Source of the DNA: an uncultured Clostridia bacterium
Lineage (GTDB): Bacteria; Bacillota; Clostridia; Oscillospirales; Ruminococcaceae
Reading direction: 5' to 3'
DNA length: 57,564 nucleotides
Assembly: GCA_947383835.1 (NCBI GenBank)
Contig: CANDEV010000016.1
Coordinates: forward strand, 1 to 57,564
Shown here: positions 14,978 to 24,736 of the stretch, in pieces
Numbering within the stretch: the first letter of the stretch is position 1
How the letters are laid out: the number at the start of each line of letters is the position of its first letter
Notes under the pieces: model-generated
Database searches by the model: none
Told to the model about the DNA's origin: nothing
What the model saw: only the letters and a program-made list of their open reading frames with translations
Position numbers and translations under genes: made by a program

Positions 14978-17392
14978 ATGAATTTATCAATGAAATGGTT
15001 AAGCGACTATATATATACAGGCGCGTCCATAAAGGAGTTCTGCTCGGCTATGACTATGAGCGGCTCTAAGGTGGAGCGTTACGAGACCGAGGGCGAGGAG
15101 ATAAGCAATGTCGTTGTGGGCAAGCTTCTTTCCGTTACCCCTCACGAAAATTCCGACCACCTTGTGGTGTGTCAGGTGGACGTTGGTCATGCAGGAAACG
15201 GCGAGCCTATTCAGATCGTCACAGGCGCGCCCAACGTTAAGGAGGGGGACATCGTCCCCGTTGCCATGGACGGTTCTACTCTGCCGAACGGCGTGAAGAT
15301 AAAAAAGGGCAAGCTCCGCGGCGTTGAGTCCAACGGTATGCTCTGCTCTCTCGGCGAACTGGGACTGACTACCCACGATTTTCCATATGCCATTGCGGAC
15401 GGTATTTTCATCATGCAGAACGAGGACGGCTGTGTTCCCCTTGAACTGGGTCAGGACATTCACGAGGCTATCGGACTGAACGATACCTCCGTGGAGTTTG
15501 AGATAACCTCGAACCGTCCCGACTGCCTGTCCGTTATCGGTCTTGCCCGTGAGGCTCATGCTACCTTTGACAAGCCATATACTGTTAAAACTCCCGAATT
15601 TAAGGGCGTGGACGGGGACATTAATTCCATGCTGAAAGTTACCATACACAATAAGGAGCTTTGTCCAAGATATATTGCAGGTGTGGTAAAAAATGTTAAA
15701 ATCGGTATGTCTCCACGCTGGATGAGAGAGCGGCTTCGTGCAAGCGGAGTACGTCCCATAAACAATTTTGTTGACATTACAAACTATGTTATGCTGGAGT
15801 ACGGTCACCCAATGCACGCCTTTGATATTCGCTACATTGACGGAGCAGAGATAAACATTCGCAACGCTAAGGACGGCGAGACTATCACCACCCTTGACGG
15901 CGTGGAACGTACTCTTAAAAGCGAAATGCTGGTAATTGCAGACAAAAACAAGCCTGTCGCCGTTGCTGGCGTAATGGGCGGCGAGTACAGCGGTATCATG
16001 GACGACACGGTGGACGTTGTTTTCGAGGCTGCCTGCTTTGACGGCGCTTCCGTCCGCACAACAGCAAAGGCTCTCGGCATGAGGACGGACGCGTCCGCGC
16101 GCTTTGAAAAGGGTCTCGACCCGCAGAACGCTTACCCTGCAATAATGAGGGCTTTCCAGCTTGTTGAGGAGCTTGGCTGCGGCGAGGTCGTAAAGACTAT
16201 AATTGACGCGGATTACTCCGACAAGACTCCCAAGGGCGTTGAGTTTGACCCCGATTGGATAAATAAATTCCTCGGAACCGATATTCCCGAAGCGGATATG
16301 CGGGAGTATCTTGAAAGACTGGATTTCAAAATTGAGAATGGCAAGGCATACGCTCCCTCGGTACGTATCGACATTGAGCGGAAGTGCGACATTGCTGAGG
16401 AAGTTGCGAGAATTTACGGCTATAACAACATTCCCAAAACTATTATCAGGGGCGTTGCGGAGGCGCAGCTTACCGAAAAGCAAAAATTTGAGCGGAATAT
16501 CTGCAATACAATGGTTGCTTTGGGGGCGTATGAAATTACAAATTATTCCTTTATCAGTCCCAAATATTTTGATAAGATCCGTCTGCCCGAGGACAGTCCT
16601 CTCCGTAAAACCGTGGTTATCACCAACCCGCTGGGCGAGGATACCTCCGTTATGAGGACTACCATATTGCCCTCAATGTGCGAGGTAATGGCAAGAAACT
16701 ATAACAGCAGAAATGCTTCTGTTTGCCTGTTTGAACTTGGTAACGAGTATCTGCCAAACGGCGGCGAGCTTCCTGACGAGCCTATGCGTTTAAGCGTTGG
16801 TATGTATGGCAATAACGCTGATTTTTACAGCATTAAGGGCATTGTTGACACTCTGCTGAAAACAGTGGGCGTTGAAGACTTTGAGTACACCGCTTGCACC
16901 GATACAGCCGTTTTTGCTGAAGCAAGCGCATTCCACCCCGGCAGGTGCGCGGTTATCACAAAGGACGGCGCGGCTGTGGGAATTGTTGGCGAGCTTCACC
17001 CAGAGGTGCTGGAAAATTACGGCATAGGCGTAAAGGCATACGCCGCAAAGCTGAATGTTACCGAGCTTCTGCCAATGGCGAACGCTGTGAAGGTGTTCAA
17101 GCCCCTGCCGAAATTCCCCGCAACGACAAGAGACCTTGCTATCGTATGCGACGAGACTCTGCCTGCCGGCGAGCTTGAAAAGGCTATCAAAAAGGCAGTT
17201 GGAAATATTTTGGAAACGGTCACTCTGTTCGACGTATACCAAGGAAAACAAATTGCCGAGGGTAAAAAGTCAGTTGCCTACGCTATCTCAATGCGCTCAC
17301 ATGAGGGTACGCTTACCGACGAGCAGGCGGACGCGGCTGTCAAGAGAGTACTGAAAGAGCTTTCAAAGCTTGGTGCGGAACTCAGAGCGTGA
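14978..17392 (+). CDS. pheT: Phenylalanyl-tRNA synthetase beta subunit
   Basis: 804 residues, the family's usual length, with GGAGG before ATG 14978. Domains in order: an N-terminal segment; a tRNA-binding OB fold (about 40-150, VGKLLSVTPHENSDHLVVCQVD); the B3/B4 editing domain (about 205-385) that clears Tyr-tRNA-Phe; B5 (about 405-475); the catalytic-like domain (about 480-690); and the C-terminal anticodon-binding FDX-ACB domain (about 710-803). With PheS it forms the heterotetramer. It is the last gene of the T-box operon and is followed by a strong hairpin. Confidence 0.97.
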   Translation: MNLSMKWLSDYIYTGASIKEFCSAMTMSGSKVERYETEGEEISNVVVGKLLSVTPHENSDHLVVCQVDVGHAGNGEPIQIVTGAPNVKEGDIVPVAMDGSTLPNGVKIKKGKLRGVESNGMLCSLGELGLTTHDFPYAIADGIFIMQNEDGCVPLELGQDIHEAIGLNDTSVEFEITSNRPDCLSVIGLAREAHATFDKPYTVKTPEFKGVDGDINSMLKVTIHNKELCPRYIAGVVKNVKIGMSPRWMRERLRASGVRPINNFVDITNYVMLEYGHPMHAFDIRYIDGAEINIRNAKDGETITTLDGVERTLKSEMLVIADKNKPVAVAGVMGGEYSGIMDDTVDVVFEAACFDGASVRTTAKALGMRTDASARFEKGLDPQNAYPAIMRAFQLVEELGCGEVVKTIIDADYSDKTPKGVEFDPDWINKFLGTDIPEADMREYLERLDFKIENGKAYAPSVRIDIERKCDIAEEVARIYGYNNIPKTIIRGVAEAQLTEKQKFERNICNTMVALGAYEITNYSFISPKYFDKIRLPEDSPLRKTVVITNPLGEDTSVMRTTILPSMCEVMARNYNSRNASVCLFELGNEYLPNGGELPDEPMRLSVGMYGNNADFYSIKGIVDTLLKTVGVEDFEYTACTDTAVFAEASAFHPGRCAVITKDGAAVGIVGELHPEVLENYGIGVKAYAAKLNVTELLPMANAVKVFKPLPKFPATTRDLAIVCDETLPAGELEKAIKKAVGNILETVTLFDVYQGKQIAEGKKSVAYAISMRSHEGTLTDEQADAAVKRVLKELSKLGAELRA

Positions 17393-17415
17393 TCATAAAA
17401 GAAAATATAACCACA

Positions 17416-17452
17416 GCAGATATCCCCCGCTTCAAAGGCGGGGGATATCTGC
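17416..17452 (+). terminator. pheST operon hairpin
   Basis: Perfect 15-base arms GCAGATATCCCCCGC / GCGGGGGATATCTGC with a 7-base loop, 24 bases after pheT. A second hairpin (CAGTGGG / CCCCCACTG) follows at 17456-17479. The T-run is weak. Confidence 0.65.
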
Positions 17453-17583
17453 ATTCAGTGGGGTACAATCCCCCACTGCTTGTTTAAAGCAAGGCTTTTA
17501 TAAAAATTCACAAAAAATTTAAAATATATATGAAAGATTTTACCCCTAAATTTCGTATATATAAGTGAAAGGTTGTGAAAAAT

Positions 17584-18531
17584 ATGTCGAAATACAAAAT
17601 ATTGACAACGGCTGTAATTTTGGCAGTAACTCTTACCGCTTGCGGAAGAGCGGTCGATAACGGCATTTCCCCTATAAGTCAAATCTCGGCGGCAAGCACA
17701 GTTATGGAAGTTACGGAAAAAGTTTCCGTAACGACAATTGAGGTTCGGGAAAATGCGGAAGATGTGCTTGACGAGGAGACTGCCGAAATGCTCCGCACGG
17801 AATTTGCAAAGTATATCGGAGAGATAGAGCCGTTATACGCCCGTTTCGACCCCTCAAATGTGAGAATTGAAACGTATTACGGCAAATACAACGGCTGCGA
17901 GGTTTTTCTGCCGCTGTACAGGAATGGCTATGACGACGCTGAAGAATATTACTATGTTGCGGGCTATGGGATATTTTTCCCATGCTTGGGATATGATATA
18001 TACGTTCACAAGGACGGCACTTTTTACGAGCTTGCAGACGCTTACGAAAAGGGTTATATCAGCGAGGGGGACGTTGCTGAAATTGCCGAAATACAAAACG
18101 TTACGCCGCCTGAAAAAACAGATCCGTCCGAAACAGACAGTATTGGCAGCAAAGATAGAGAAAACATGAAGCTCCGCAGGGCAAAGGACGTTCAATTCCG
18201 CAGTGAATTTATGGAATTTCTTGGATAGACCTCCCCCGAATATGCGTATATTGAACTCTCAAACGTAAAAATTGAGCCGTACTGCACCACAGACAACGGT
18301 TGGGAGGCGTTTCAGCCGCTGTACAAGGATAGCTATGACGACTCTGAAAATTATTTCTCTGTTGCAGGGTATGAAATGTATTTCCCGTGCCTCGGATATG
18401 AGATATATGTTTACAAGGACGGCGACTTTTACGAGCTTTCGGAGGCTTACGAAAATGGCTTTATCAGTGAAGCGGACGTTGCTCAAATTGCCGAAGCTAA
18501 CCATATCAGATATTTTTTTGCCTTTGTATAA
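17584..18531 (+). pseudogene. Lipoprotein with two tandem repeats, split by an in-frame TAG
   Basis: From ATG 17584 (an upstream in-frame GTG at 17575 is too close to GAAAGG) the frame encodes a lipoprotein signal (MSKYKILTTAVILAVTLTAC) and a first repeat with FLPLYRNGYDDAEEYYYVAGYGIFFPC and YELADAYEKGYISEGDVAEIAE. TAG at 18226 interrupts it. The same frame then continues to TAA 18529 with a second copy: FQPLYKDSYDDSENYFSVAGYEMYFPC and YELSEAYENGFISEADVAQIAE. The intact gene would be about 315 residues with a duplicated domain. Without suppression only the first repeat (214 residues) is made. The single nonsense change suggests recent decay or a sequencing error. The family's function is unknown. 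Confidence 0.8.
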
Positions 18532-18534
18532 AAA

Positions 18535-18565
18535 TCGGGACGGCAGGATTGACCTGACGTCCCGA
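18535..18565. terminator. Bidirectional terminator between convergent genes
   Basis: TCGGGACG / CGTCCCGA arms with AAAAA on the left and a T-rich run on the right, so it can serve both the plus-strand lipoprotein and the minus-strand LRR gene. Confidence 0.75.
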
Positions 18566-18569
18566 AAAT

Positions 18570-19748
18570 TTATTTTGTTTTAACAGAAACCGCTTCGGAA
18601 GCCGTACCCGCAACATACTTACTGCCCAAAACGTCCAGAGCAGCTACGCGGAAGCTGTATTCCGTTCCGCTTTCAAGCTCGGTAACGGTGCATTTCGTGC
18701 TCTTTACGCTTTTATAGTATTTGTATTTTCCCGTGACCGCGTCGTACATATAAACTCTGTACCCGACCGCTCCATTAACGCTGTCCCATGTCAGAACTAT
18801 TTGGTTCTTGTCAGCTTCACCTGCCACGCTCTGCGGCGCTGGAAACTTCTGCGGCTGGGACTCGGCGCTGTAGGAATAGCCTATGCCGTTATTTACGGCG
18901 TACCTTTCGGCGTATGAACCGATAGTGAGGGTCATGCTAAGTTCCTTTTGGGCAATTTTTTTCTCGGCTTTTTCAAGTCCCGCAAGCTTTGCGGGGTAAA
19001 GGGCAGCCGTGCCGTCAGCCTTGACGTGTTCCAATTTGCCGTCGGCGGTCTCTCTGCCGTACATATAGCCCATTATGTACTCACCGTCAAACACAGCGGA
19101 GCCGGGGACGGTTATCTTTGAAAGGCTTGCGCAGTTCATAAACGCGCCTGTGTAAAGAGTGCCCGTATCGGCAGGCATATTTATAGAAGTGAGCCGTATG
19201 CAGTTCATGAACGCATACTCGCCCACAAGATCAAGCTTGGCGTTTGCGTCGGAAAATTTCACGGTTTTAAGGTAGGGACACCCAGCAAAGGCGTAGCAGC
19301 CTATACCTCCGTCGCCGTCCTCACGGCCCGCGTTTCCGCCGAAGGTCACAGATTCCAGCGAGGTGCAGCCGTAAAAGGCATAGCCGCCCATGCCGTCTAT
19401 GTCACCCTCAAATTTCACGGATTTCAGAGACGTGCAGTAGGAAAAGGCGTTGTTGTCTATCCAGTACCAGCAGGTTTTTGGTATCGTCACGCTTGTTATG
19501 GACGTGTTCCCCGAAAAGGCTTTTTTGCCTATCCAGACAACGTCCGATGGAATTGTTATATCTCCGCCGCTGCCGTTATAGCCGGAGACATATCTGTCGC
19601 CGTCGGCGTCGGTCTCGATAACAAAGCCGTTGGCGTCCTCCTCCGCGGAGACGGTTACTGACAAAAGAGGCTTGTCGGCAGGCAATGTCCCAAATGGGAG
19701 TATTGCAAAAGCGGCGGCAATTGCTGCCAAAAAATATTTTTTTCTCAT
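18570..19748 (-). CDS. Secreted BspA-type leucine-rich repeat protein with FnIII domain
   Basis: 392 residues from ATG 19748 (GGTGA just upstream; an in-frame ATG 12 bases earlier is possible). A Sec signal peptide covers about residues 1-36. Residues about 60-215 hold LRR_5/BspA-type repeats of the form CTSLKSVKF and YAFYGCTSLESVTF, with about six units spaced by roughly 23 residues. A fibronectin type III domain (about 303-392, VLTWDSVNGAVGYRVYMYD) ends the protein. Such proteins bind surfaces or glycans. There is no sortase or dockerin signal, so its retention is unclear. Confidence 0.85.
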   Translation of the reverse strand: MRKKYFLAAIAAAFAILPFGTLPADKPLLSVTVSAEEDANGFVIETDADGDRYVSGYNGSGGDITIPSDVVWIGKKAFSGNTSITSVTIPKTCWYWIDNNAFSYCTSLKSVKFEGDIDGMGGYAFYGCTSLESVTFGGNAGREDGDGGIGCYAFAGCPYLKTVKFSDANAKLDLVGEYAFMNCIRLTSINMPADTGTLYTGAFMNCASLSKITVPGSAVFDGEYIMGYMYGRETADGKLEHVKADGTAALYPAKLAGLEKAEKKIAQKELSMTLTIGSYAERYAVNNGIGYSYSAESQPQKFPAPQSVAGEADKNQIVLTWDSVNGAVGYRVYMYDAVTGKYKYYKSVKSTKCTVTELESGTEYSFRVAALDVLGSKYVAGTASEAVSVKTK

Positions 19749-19843
19749 ATAATTCACCATTTTAATATAGTATTTGCAATTTTAATTATACGTCATAAAA
19801 CCGCATAAAACATTTCGCAAGTATTGATTTTTTGTAAAGGAAA

Positions 19844-20521
19844 TTATTTGCCGATTTTTGTGACACATTCCTCCGCATAAAGGAAAAATTTGTATATCGG
19901 TGCTATCGCGGTAAAATCTTCGGCAATTTTTTCCGCAAGCCTGTCGCTGAATAACAGGTCGAAATCCTTGCTCTCGCATGAGATACCCATACTGCGGCGG
20001 TTGAGCCAGTTCTGTTTTTCCTCGCTTTCATCGGGATAGTGATTCCGTTTGTAAAGCTCGCCGTAAAGCTCGAAAACGTCCTGATCTTTGTACGCTTTCA
20101 AAGCCGCTTTGAAGCTTTTGTCGTCGCTTATTATCAAGTTTCGTATGCTGTCCATAGTGTCGGAGCTTGCCGCATAATATCCGCAGCCGTAGTCAAATCC
20201 GCGGGGGGATATGCTGAAATAAAATTCCGGCAAAGTCTTGTGTCCCTCATAGGGTCGGCAAAAGCTGTACCAAACATAATCGCGGAAAATCGACTTGCCC
20301 TTTGCATAACGTGCGTCACGGTAAAGCCGCGATATTTTTTTAGGATTACAGACAAATTTACCGTCGATCTCCAGCATTGCGCCTGTAAGATCGTCTATAA
20401 GCTTCGCAAACGGCTCGGTCACAAGCTGCCTGTAGTCTTCCTTGTGGTCATTGTACCATGTCTTGCTGTCATTCAGCATATTTTCAAATAAAAAATCCAG
20501 CGATCCTGCCGAAAATGGCAT
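19844..20521 (-). CDS. DUF2461 family protein
   Basis: 225 residues from ATG 20521 with AAGGGA upstream; a TTG 18 bases earlier is less likely. The DUF2461 pattern is clear: FLFENMLNDSKTWYNDHKEDYRQLV near the start, ISRLYRDARYAKGKSIFRDYVW at about 60-85, and PEFYFSISPRGFDYGCGYY at about 95-115. The biochemical function is unknown. It lies 14 bases after the hybrid histidine kinase and is probably cotranscribed with it. Confidence 0.85.
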   Translation of the reverse strand: MPFSAGSLDFLFENMLNDSKTWYNDHKEDYRQLVTEPFAKLIDDLTGAMLEIDGKFVCNPKKISRLYRDARYAKGKSIFRDYVWYSFCRPYEGHKTLPEFYFSISPRGFDYGCGYYAASSDTMDSIRNLIISDDKSFKAALKAYKDQDVFELYGELYKRNHYPDESEEKQNWLNRRSMGISCESKDFDLLFSDRLAEKIAEDFTAIAPIYKFFLYAEECVTKIGK

Positions 20522-20535
20522 TTTTATCTTTCCCT

Positions 20536-23424
20536 TCAAATTATTTCCAGCACTTGCCTTACAGCGTCTTCTGCCTTTTCATAGGCAAAATTATCCACAT
20601 AACGCCGTGCGTTTTCCATTTCCCCGGAAATTTTCTCTGTGGGGAGGCTAAATTCCAAAAGCGCGTCAAGAATTTTTATCGCTTCCGGAGAATCAAGATT
20701 GTCAATAGCTTCAAGCACCTCGCCGAGCTTTACTTTAAGGACATCGGTATCAATGGGAGTTCGTCCTTCGCCGCCGTGCATGCTTTCTCCGTTCTTTTCC
20801 GTCTCAACAAAGGGTCTGATATGCTCCACAACGTCGGTGTACCGCGCGATAAGTGTGGGAGTTTCGTACATTATCTGCTTGTAGTCCTCCCTGCGGCCTG
20901 CCATTTCAAGCTGTTTTGCCATTTCCGAAAGCTCCTTTGCACCTATTGCAAGTGAAGAGCTTTTTAATCCGTGGACCTCCGTGGTATAGTCCTTATAGTT
21001 TCTGTTCTGTGCAAAGTTTTCTATTCTTAGTATACTTTCCTCCGCCGTTTCCATAAAGGTCTTTATTATAGCAATATATGCGTCGGGATTTCCGCCGCAT
21101 AGCTCCAGACCCGCTTTAACGTCCACATTTGGGATAAGAAAATCATCAGCCTGTCTGCTGTCCGCCTCTGTTCCGGGAGCGTCGTCAATGATCCCCAAAA
21201 GCTCCAAAGAATCGTCATAATGCGCCGCAGGCTTTTTTGCGCCCACATAGGAGACAAGCTTTGCGGGAAGCCACTTTGCCAGTATTTTTTCAAGCTGCGG
21301 GAGCTGTATCGGCTTTGAGATAAAATCGTTCAGCCCCGACTCCAAGAACATCTCCTTTGCGCCGCTTACTGCGTTTGCGGTGAGGGCGATAATAGGAAGC
21401 TCCTTGCTGTATGCGTCCCCCTGGCTCCGTATTATCTTCGTCGTGTCAACTCCGTCAAGCTCGGGCATCATGTGATCCATAAAAACTAAGTCGTAGTACC
21501 CCGATCTGACCATTGTTACCGCCTTTTTTCCACTGTCGGCAGTACTGCATTTTATGCCGTACTGTGACAAAAGCTGCGCCGTTACCTTTAAATTGACCTT
21601 GTTGTCGTCCACTATCAGGACTTTTGCGTCAGGCGCGTACAAAACGGTTTTTTTCTCTTCGCCGGTGGGCGCCGCCTTTGCAGCCTCAACGGAAATATGC
21701 GAGGAATCCTCTATCTTCTGCTGAAGCACCACCGTAAATACCGAGCCTTTTCCGTATTCGCTGTCCACAGTTATGGTACCGTTCATCAAGTCCACAAGAT
21801 TTTTTGTAATGGAAAGACCCAGCCCTGTACCCTCTATCTCACGGTTTTTCTTGGTGTCAACCTGCTGGAAATTAATGAAAAGCTTTGAAATATCCTCACG
21901 CTTTATGCCTATTCCGGTATCAGTCACCTTTATCATAAGAGAGGAAATATCGCCGTTTCTGCTTATCTCACGTACAGAAAGACCGACATATCCCGTCTTG
22001 GTGAATTTGACTGAGTTGCCCAAAAGGTTTATCAGTATCTGCTTTATGCGTACTTCGTCGCCGTACAGCTTTTTCGGCAGACGCTTGTCTATGTCTATTT
22101 TAAATTCAATGCCCTCCTTGCTGTCAAGCTGGACGTAAATAATGCTTATAACATCGTTCAGCATATCCTCCAAGCTGTACGACGAGAGGACAAGCTCCAG
22201 TTTTCCCGACTCTATCTTAGATATGTCCAGAATATCGTTTATTATTGCTATAAGGTTCTTTGCGGCAGTCTTTATATCTGAAGCGTACTGATAATTTTTC
22301 TCACGGAGGCAAAGCTCCGCAAAGCCTGTTATAGCGTTCATGGGAGTACGTATCTCATGGGACATATTGGCAAGAAAATCGCTTTTTGCGCTGTTTGCCA
22401 TATCAGCCCTTTGCCGCATATCTATAAGATCATCGACATAACGCTTTGTGTCTGTTACGTCAAGCAGCAGCACCGCATAGCCCATGGGACTGCCGTCACT
22501 GTTTGAAAGCTTTGATATATGCTTGTCATAGCACTTTCCGTCGATCTCAAATTCTGTATGATCGCCGTTCTCGTCCATAAGGCTTGCTATCAGTGACACC
22601 ATTCCCTGCGTTTTTCTGCCTGTTTTGAAAAGATCCGGAAAAATGCGTCTTGCCGCAGGGTTTGCGTCCACAATATTCATTTTCGTGTCTGTAACAAGCA
22701 GAGCGTCGTTCATAGTCTCGATAATATTGTCTCTTGCAGAATTTACCACATCTATCACCTTGCTGTTATAGACGTTTACGGAAACAAGGAGACAGCCAAG
22801 TACTATAAAAATATAAGAAAGGTCGAAGCCTTCGAGCATACCCGCGCCTGCCGCTATCTTTGCAGCCGCAGGCAAAAGCGCCGCCGCACACATTTCAGGC
22901 GTATGCAGGTTATTGTGTACTCCGCGCTTTTTCAGCACATACACAGCCGAAGCCGCTATCACAACCGACTGAACTATCATTGCCGCAGTCAGGATATACG
23001 CTCCCAAGCCATACTCTGCTTTCGGAACAAAAAATATGTCACAGTTGCACCGCTCAAAGCTTTTGTAAAAAAGTCCTGTCTTGCCTGTCAGCACAGCCAT
23101 TGCAATGCCTATTATATTTGCCGCCAGCAGAAGCATACTCAGCGCGTTCAGCTTTTTTATGCCGCAGTAATCAATGCAAAAGCTGTATATCAGATAATGA
23201 GAAAAAGCTGCACCCATGATGCCGAAGGAGGTTACGGCGAGAGCCGCGTCGGTATCATTGCACAGCAAGGTCATAATATAACCGAGACTTCCCGCAAAGG
23301 ACGACATAACTGCCGCCGTAAGCAGAGAATGCCTGCGTGAGCTTTTGTTCGTAAGTATGTAAATTATGTACACAAGAGCGGTAAGGGTACATAATATTTG
23401 TATAGTCATCAAAACTGTCATCAT
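20536..23424 (-). CDS. Hybrid sensor histidine kinase (7TM-PAS-HisKA-HATPase-REC-HPt)
   Basis: 962 residues from ATG 23424; an adjacent ATG at 23421 is equally possible. Order: an N-terminal membrane sensor with about seven helices (1-220, 7TM histidine kinase type), a PAS domain (about 250-345), the dimerisation/phosphoacceptor helix with NMSHEIRTPMN (His at about 353), an HATPase with GTGLGLSI, a receiver domain (about 601-728, VLIVDDN and FMDHMMPELDG) and an HPt domain (His at about 815, VHGLKSSSLAIG). About 80 extra residues follow. It can carry a complete internal phosphorelay. It sits directly after the REC-HD-GYP gene, a likely partner, suggesting control of cyclic-di-GMP breakdown. 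Confidence 0.92.
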   Translation of the reverse strand: MMTVLMTIQILCTLTALVYIIYILTNKSSRRHSLLTAAVMSSFAGSLGYIMTLLCNDTDAALAVTSFGIMGAAFSHYLIYSFCIDYCGIKKLNALSMLLLAANIIGIAMAVLTGKTGLFYKSFERCNCDIFFVPKAEYGLGAYILTAAMIVQSVVIAASAVYVLKKRGVHNNLHTPEMCAAALLPAAAKIAAGAGMLEGFDLSYIFIVLGCLLVSVNVYNSKVIDVVNSARDNIIETMNDALLVTDTKMNIVDANPAARRIFPDLFKTGRKTQGMVSLIASLMDENGDHTEFEIDGKCYDKHISKLSNSDGSPMGYAVLLLDVTDTKRYVDDLIDMRQRADMANSAKSDFLANMSHEIRTPMNAITGFAELCLREKNYQYASDIKTAAKNLIAIINDILDISKIESGKLELVLSSYSLEDMLNDVISIIYVQLDSKEGIEFKIDIDKRLPKKLYGDEVRIKQILINLLGNSVKFTKTGYVGLSVREISRNGDISSLMIKVTDTGIGIKREDISKLFINFQQVDTKKNREIEGTGLGLSITKNLVDLMNGTITVDSEYGKGSVFTVVLQQKIEDSSHISVEAAKAAPTGEEKKTVLYAPDAKVLIVDDNKVNLKVTAQLLSQYGIKCSTADSGKKAVTMVRSGYYDLVFMDHMMPELDGVDTTKIIRSQGDAYSKELPIIALTANAVSGAKEMFLESGLNDFISKPIQLPQLEKILAKWLPAKLVSYVGAKKPAAHYDDSLELLGIIDDAPGTEADSRQADDFLIPNVDVKAGLELCGGNPDAYIAIIKTFMETAEESILRIENFAQNRNYKDYTTEVHGLKSSSLAIGAKELSEMAKQLEMAGRREDYKQIMYETPTLIARYTDVVEHIRPFVETEKNGESMHGGEGRTPIDTDVLKVKLGEVLEAIDNLDSPEAIKILDALLEFSLPTEKISGEMENARRYVDNFAYEKAEDAVRQVLEII

Positions 23425-23521
23425 AAAGAAAGCCTCATTTTCAACATTTCTTTGCGTGGGGCAAGCAAGCCTGTCCCACCGCAAATTTTATTAAATATTT
23501 TAAAACATCAACTATTCATTA

Positions 23522-24682
23522 TTAGCCGTGTACGGCAGAGGACTCTGTTTCCTTATCCAAAAGGCATTGCTTTATCCTGTCGCTTATGCTTACAAAAATG
23601 TCGGTAAGCTTAGGGTCGAAAAAGACCTCTCTGTCCTCAATGATTATCTGCATTGCCTTTTCGTGGGTAAACGCTTCCTTATAGGAACGCTTTGAGGTGA
23701 GGGCGTCGTAAACGTCTACAATGGACAGTATTCTTGCCGACAGCGGTATTTCCTCACCCTTTATACCGGTGGGGTAGCCTGTGCCGTTCCAGCGTTCGTG
23801 GTGGTATAAAGCCATATCTCTTGCAATGTGTAGGAAAAGCGTGTCCTCACCCTCCTCAACGTTCATCGTGTCGAATATCTTGTCAAAGGCGTACGCTCCT
23901 ATCTGGGAATGGTGCTGAGTACCCTCCACAGATTTGAATATATGCTGAAAGGTCTCGCCGCCTATCTGGGTATGAGTTTTCATGTGGTCGAACTCTTCCT
24001 TGCTGAGTACGCTTTCTTTGCGCAGCACCGAATCGTTTATGCCTATCTTGCCAATATCATGGAGCGGCGCAGCCCTTATAAGATGCTTCATATGCTCAGG
24101 AGTGAGTATATCCTTGTATTCGTCATGCTTTGAAAGTTCTTCAAGAAAAACAGCGAAATATCTTGTAGTGTTTTTTATGTGACCGCCTGTAGTACCGTCA
24201 CGTGATTCCACAAGCTCCGCGAAGCAGGTGGACATAACGTCCTGCAAACGTTCTATAACAGCGGTCTTTTCGTTCACCATATATTCAAGCCTGTCGCGGT
24301 ATGCGCTTAATTCAAGCTGCGTTTCGATACGGCTCAGCATTATCTCGGTTATAAACGGCTTTCTGATAAAATCTACAGCTCCAAGCTCAAGGCACTTCAG
24401 CTCCATAGCTGTGTCAACCTCGGAGGTCAGGATAATGATCGGTATCATAGACGTCGCGGTTTCCTTTTTAAGCTCAGTGATAACTGTGCAGCCGTCCATT
24501 TCGGGCATATTTATATCCAGCAGTATAAGGTCGGGGAAATTTTTTTTCAAAAATTTCAATGCCTGCGCCCCGGAGCTTGCCAGCGTCAGCTTGTAGCGGC
24601 TTCCGAGAAGCTGCTGTGCATATTTGAGATTAGCGGGAACGTCGTCCACAACAAGAATATGTTTTTGAATATTTTCAGACAT
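23522..24682 (-). CDS. Response regulator with HD-GYP phosphodiesterase domain
   Basis: 386 residues. Residues 1-120 are a receiver with the phosphoacceptor at Asp56 (LILLDINMPEMDG) and Lys108. Residues about 150-370 are HD-GYP: the HD pair is His208-Asp209 (LHDIGKIG), with HH at 257-258 and the signature HHERWNGTGYPTG at 294-306. Such proteins hydrolyse cyclic-di-GMP in the cytoplasm when the receiver is phosphorylated. All metal ligands I can check are present. It is 97 bases upstream of the hybrid kinase on the same strand, so the two likely form one module. Confidence 0.93.
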   Translation of the reverse strand: MSENIQKHILVVDDVPANLKYAQQLLGSRYKLTLASSGAQALKFLKKNFPDLILLDINMPEMDGCTVITELKKETATSMIPIIILTSEVDTAMELKCLELGAVDFIRKPFITEIMLSRIETQLELSAYRDRLEYMVNEKTAVIERLQDVMSTCFAELVESRDGTTGGHIKNTTRYFAVFLEELSKHDEYKDILTPEHMKHLIRAAPLHDIGKIGINDSVLRKESVLSKEEFDHMKTHTQIGGETFQHIFKSVEGTQHHSQIGAYAFDKIFDTMNVEEGEDTLFLHIARDMALYHHERWNGTGYPTGIKGEEIPLSARILSIVDVYDALTSKRSYKEAFTHEKAMQIIIEDREVFFDPKLTDIFVSISDRIKQCLLDKETESSAVHG

Positions 24683-24736
24683 ACATTCAAAGTCCTTTCA
24701 AGAGTAGAGAATATAGGTTGATCAATAGCTGTTAAT

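Noticed and set aside
14999..16483. Long minus-strand frame of 494 codons opposite pheT
   Set aside because: It is antisense to conserved pheT codons, has no ribosome site and no recognisable domain; it is a shadow of codon bias.
18226..18228. TAG as a recoded sense codon (pyrrolysine-type)
   Set aside because: No pyrrolysine genes are in view; other genes in the window also end at TAA/TGA, and nearby lesions include TAA and a frameshift, so ordinary decay or error is simpler.
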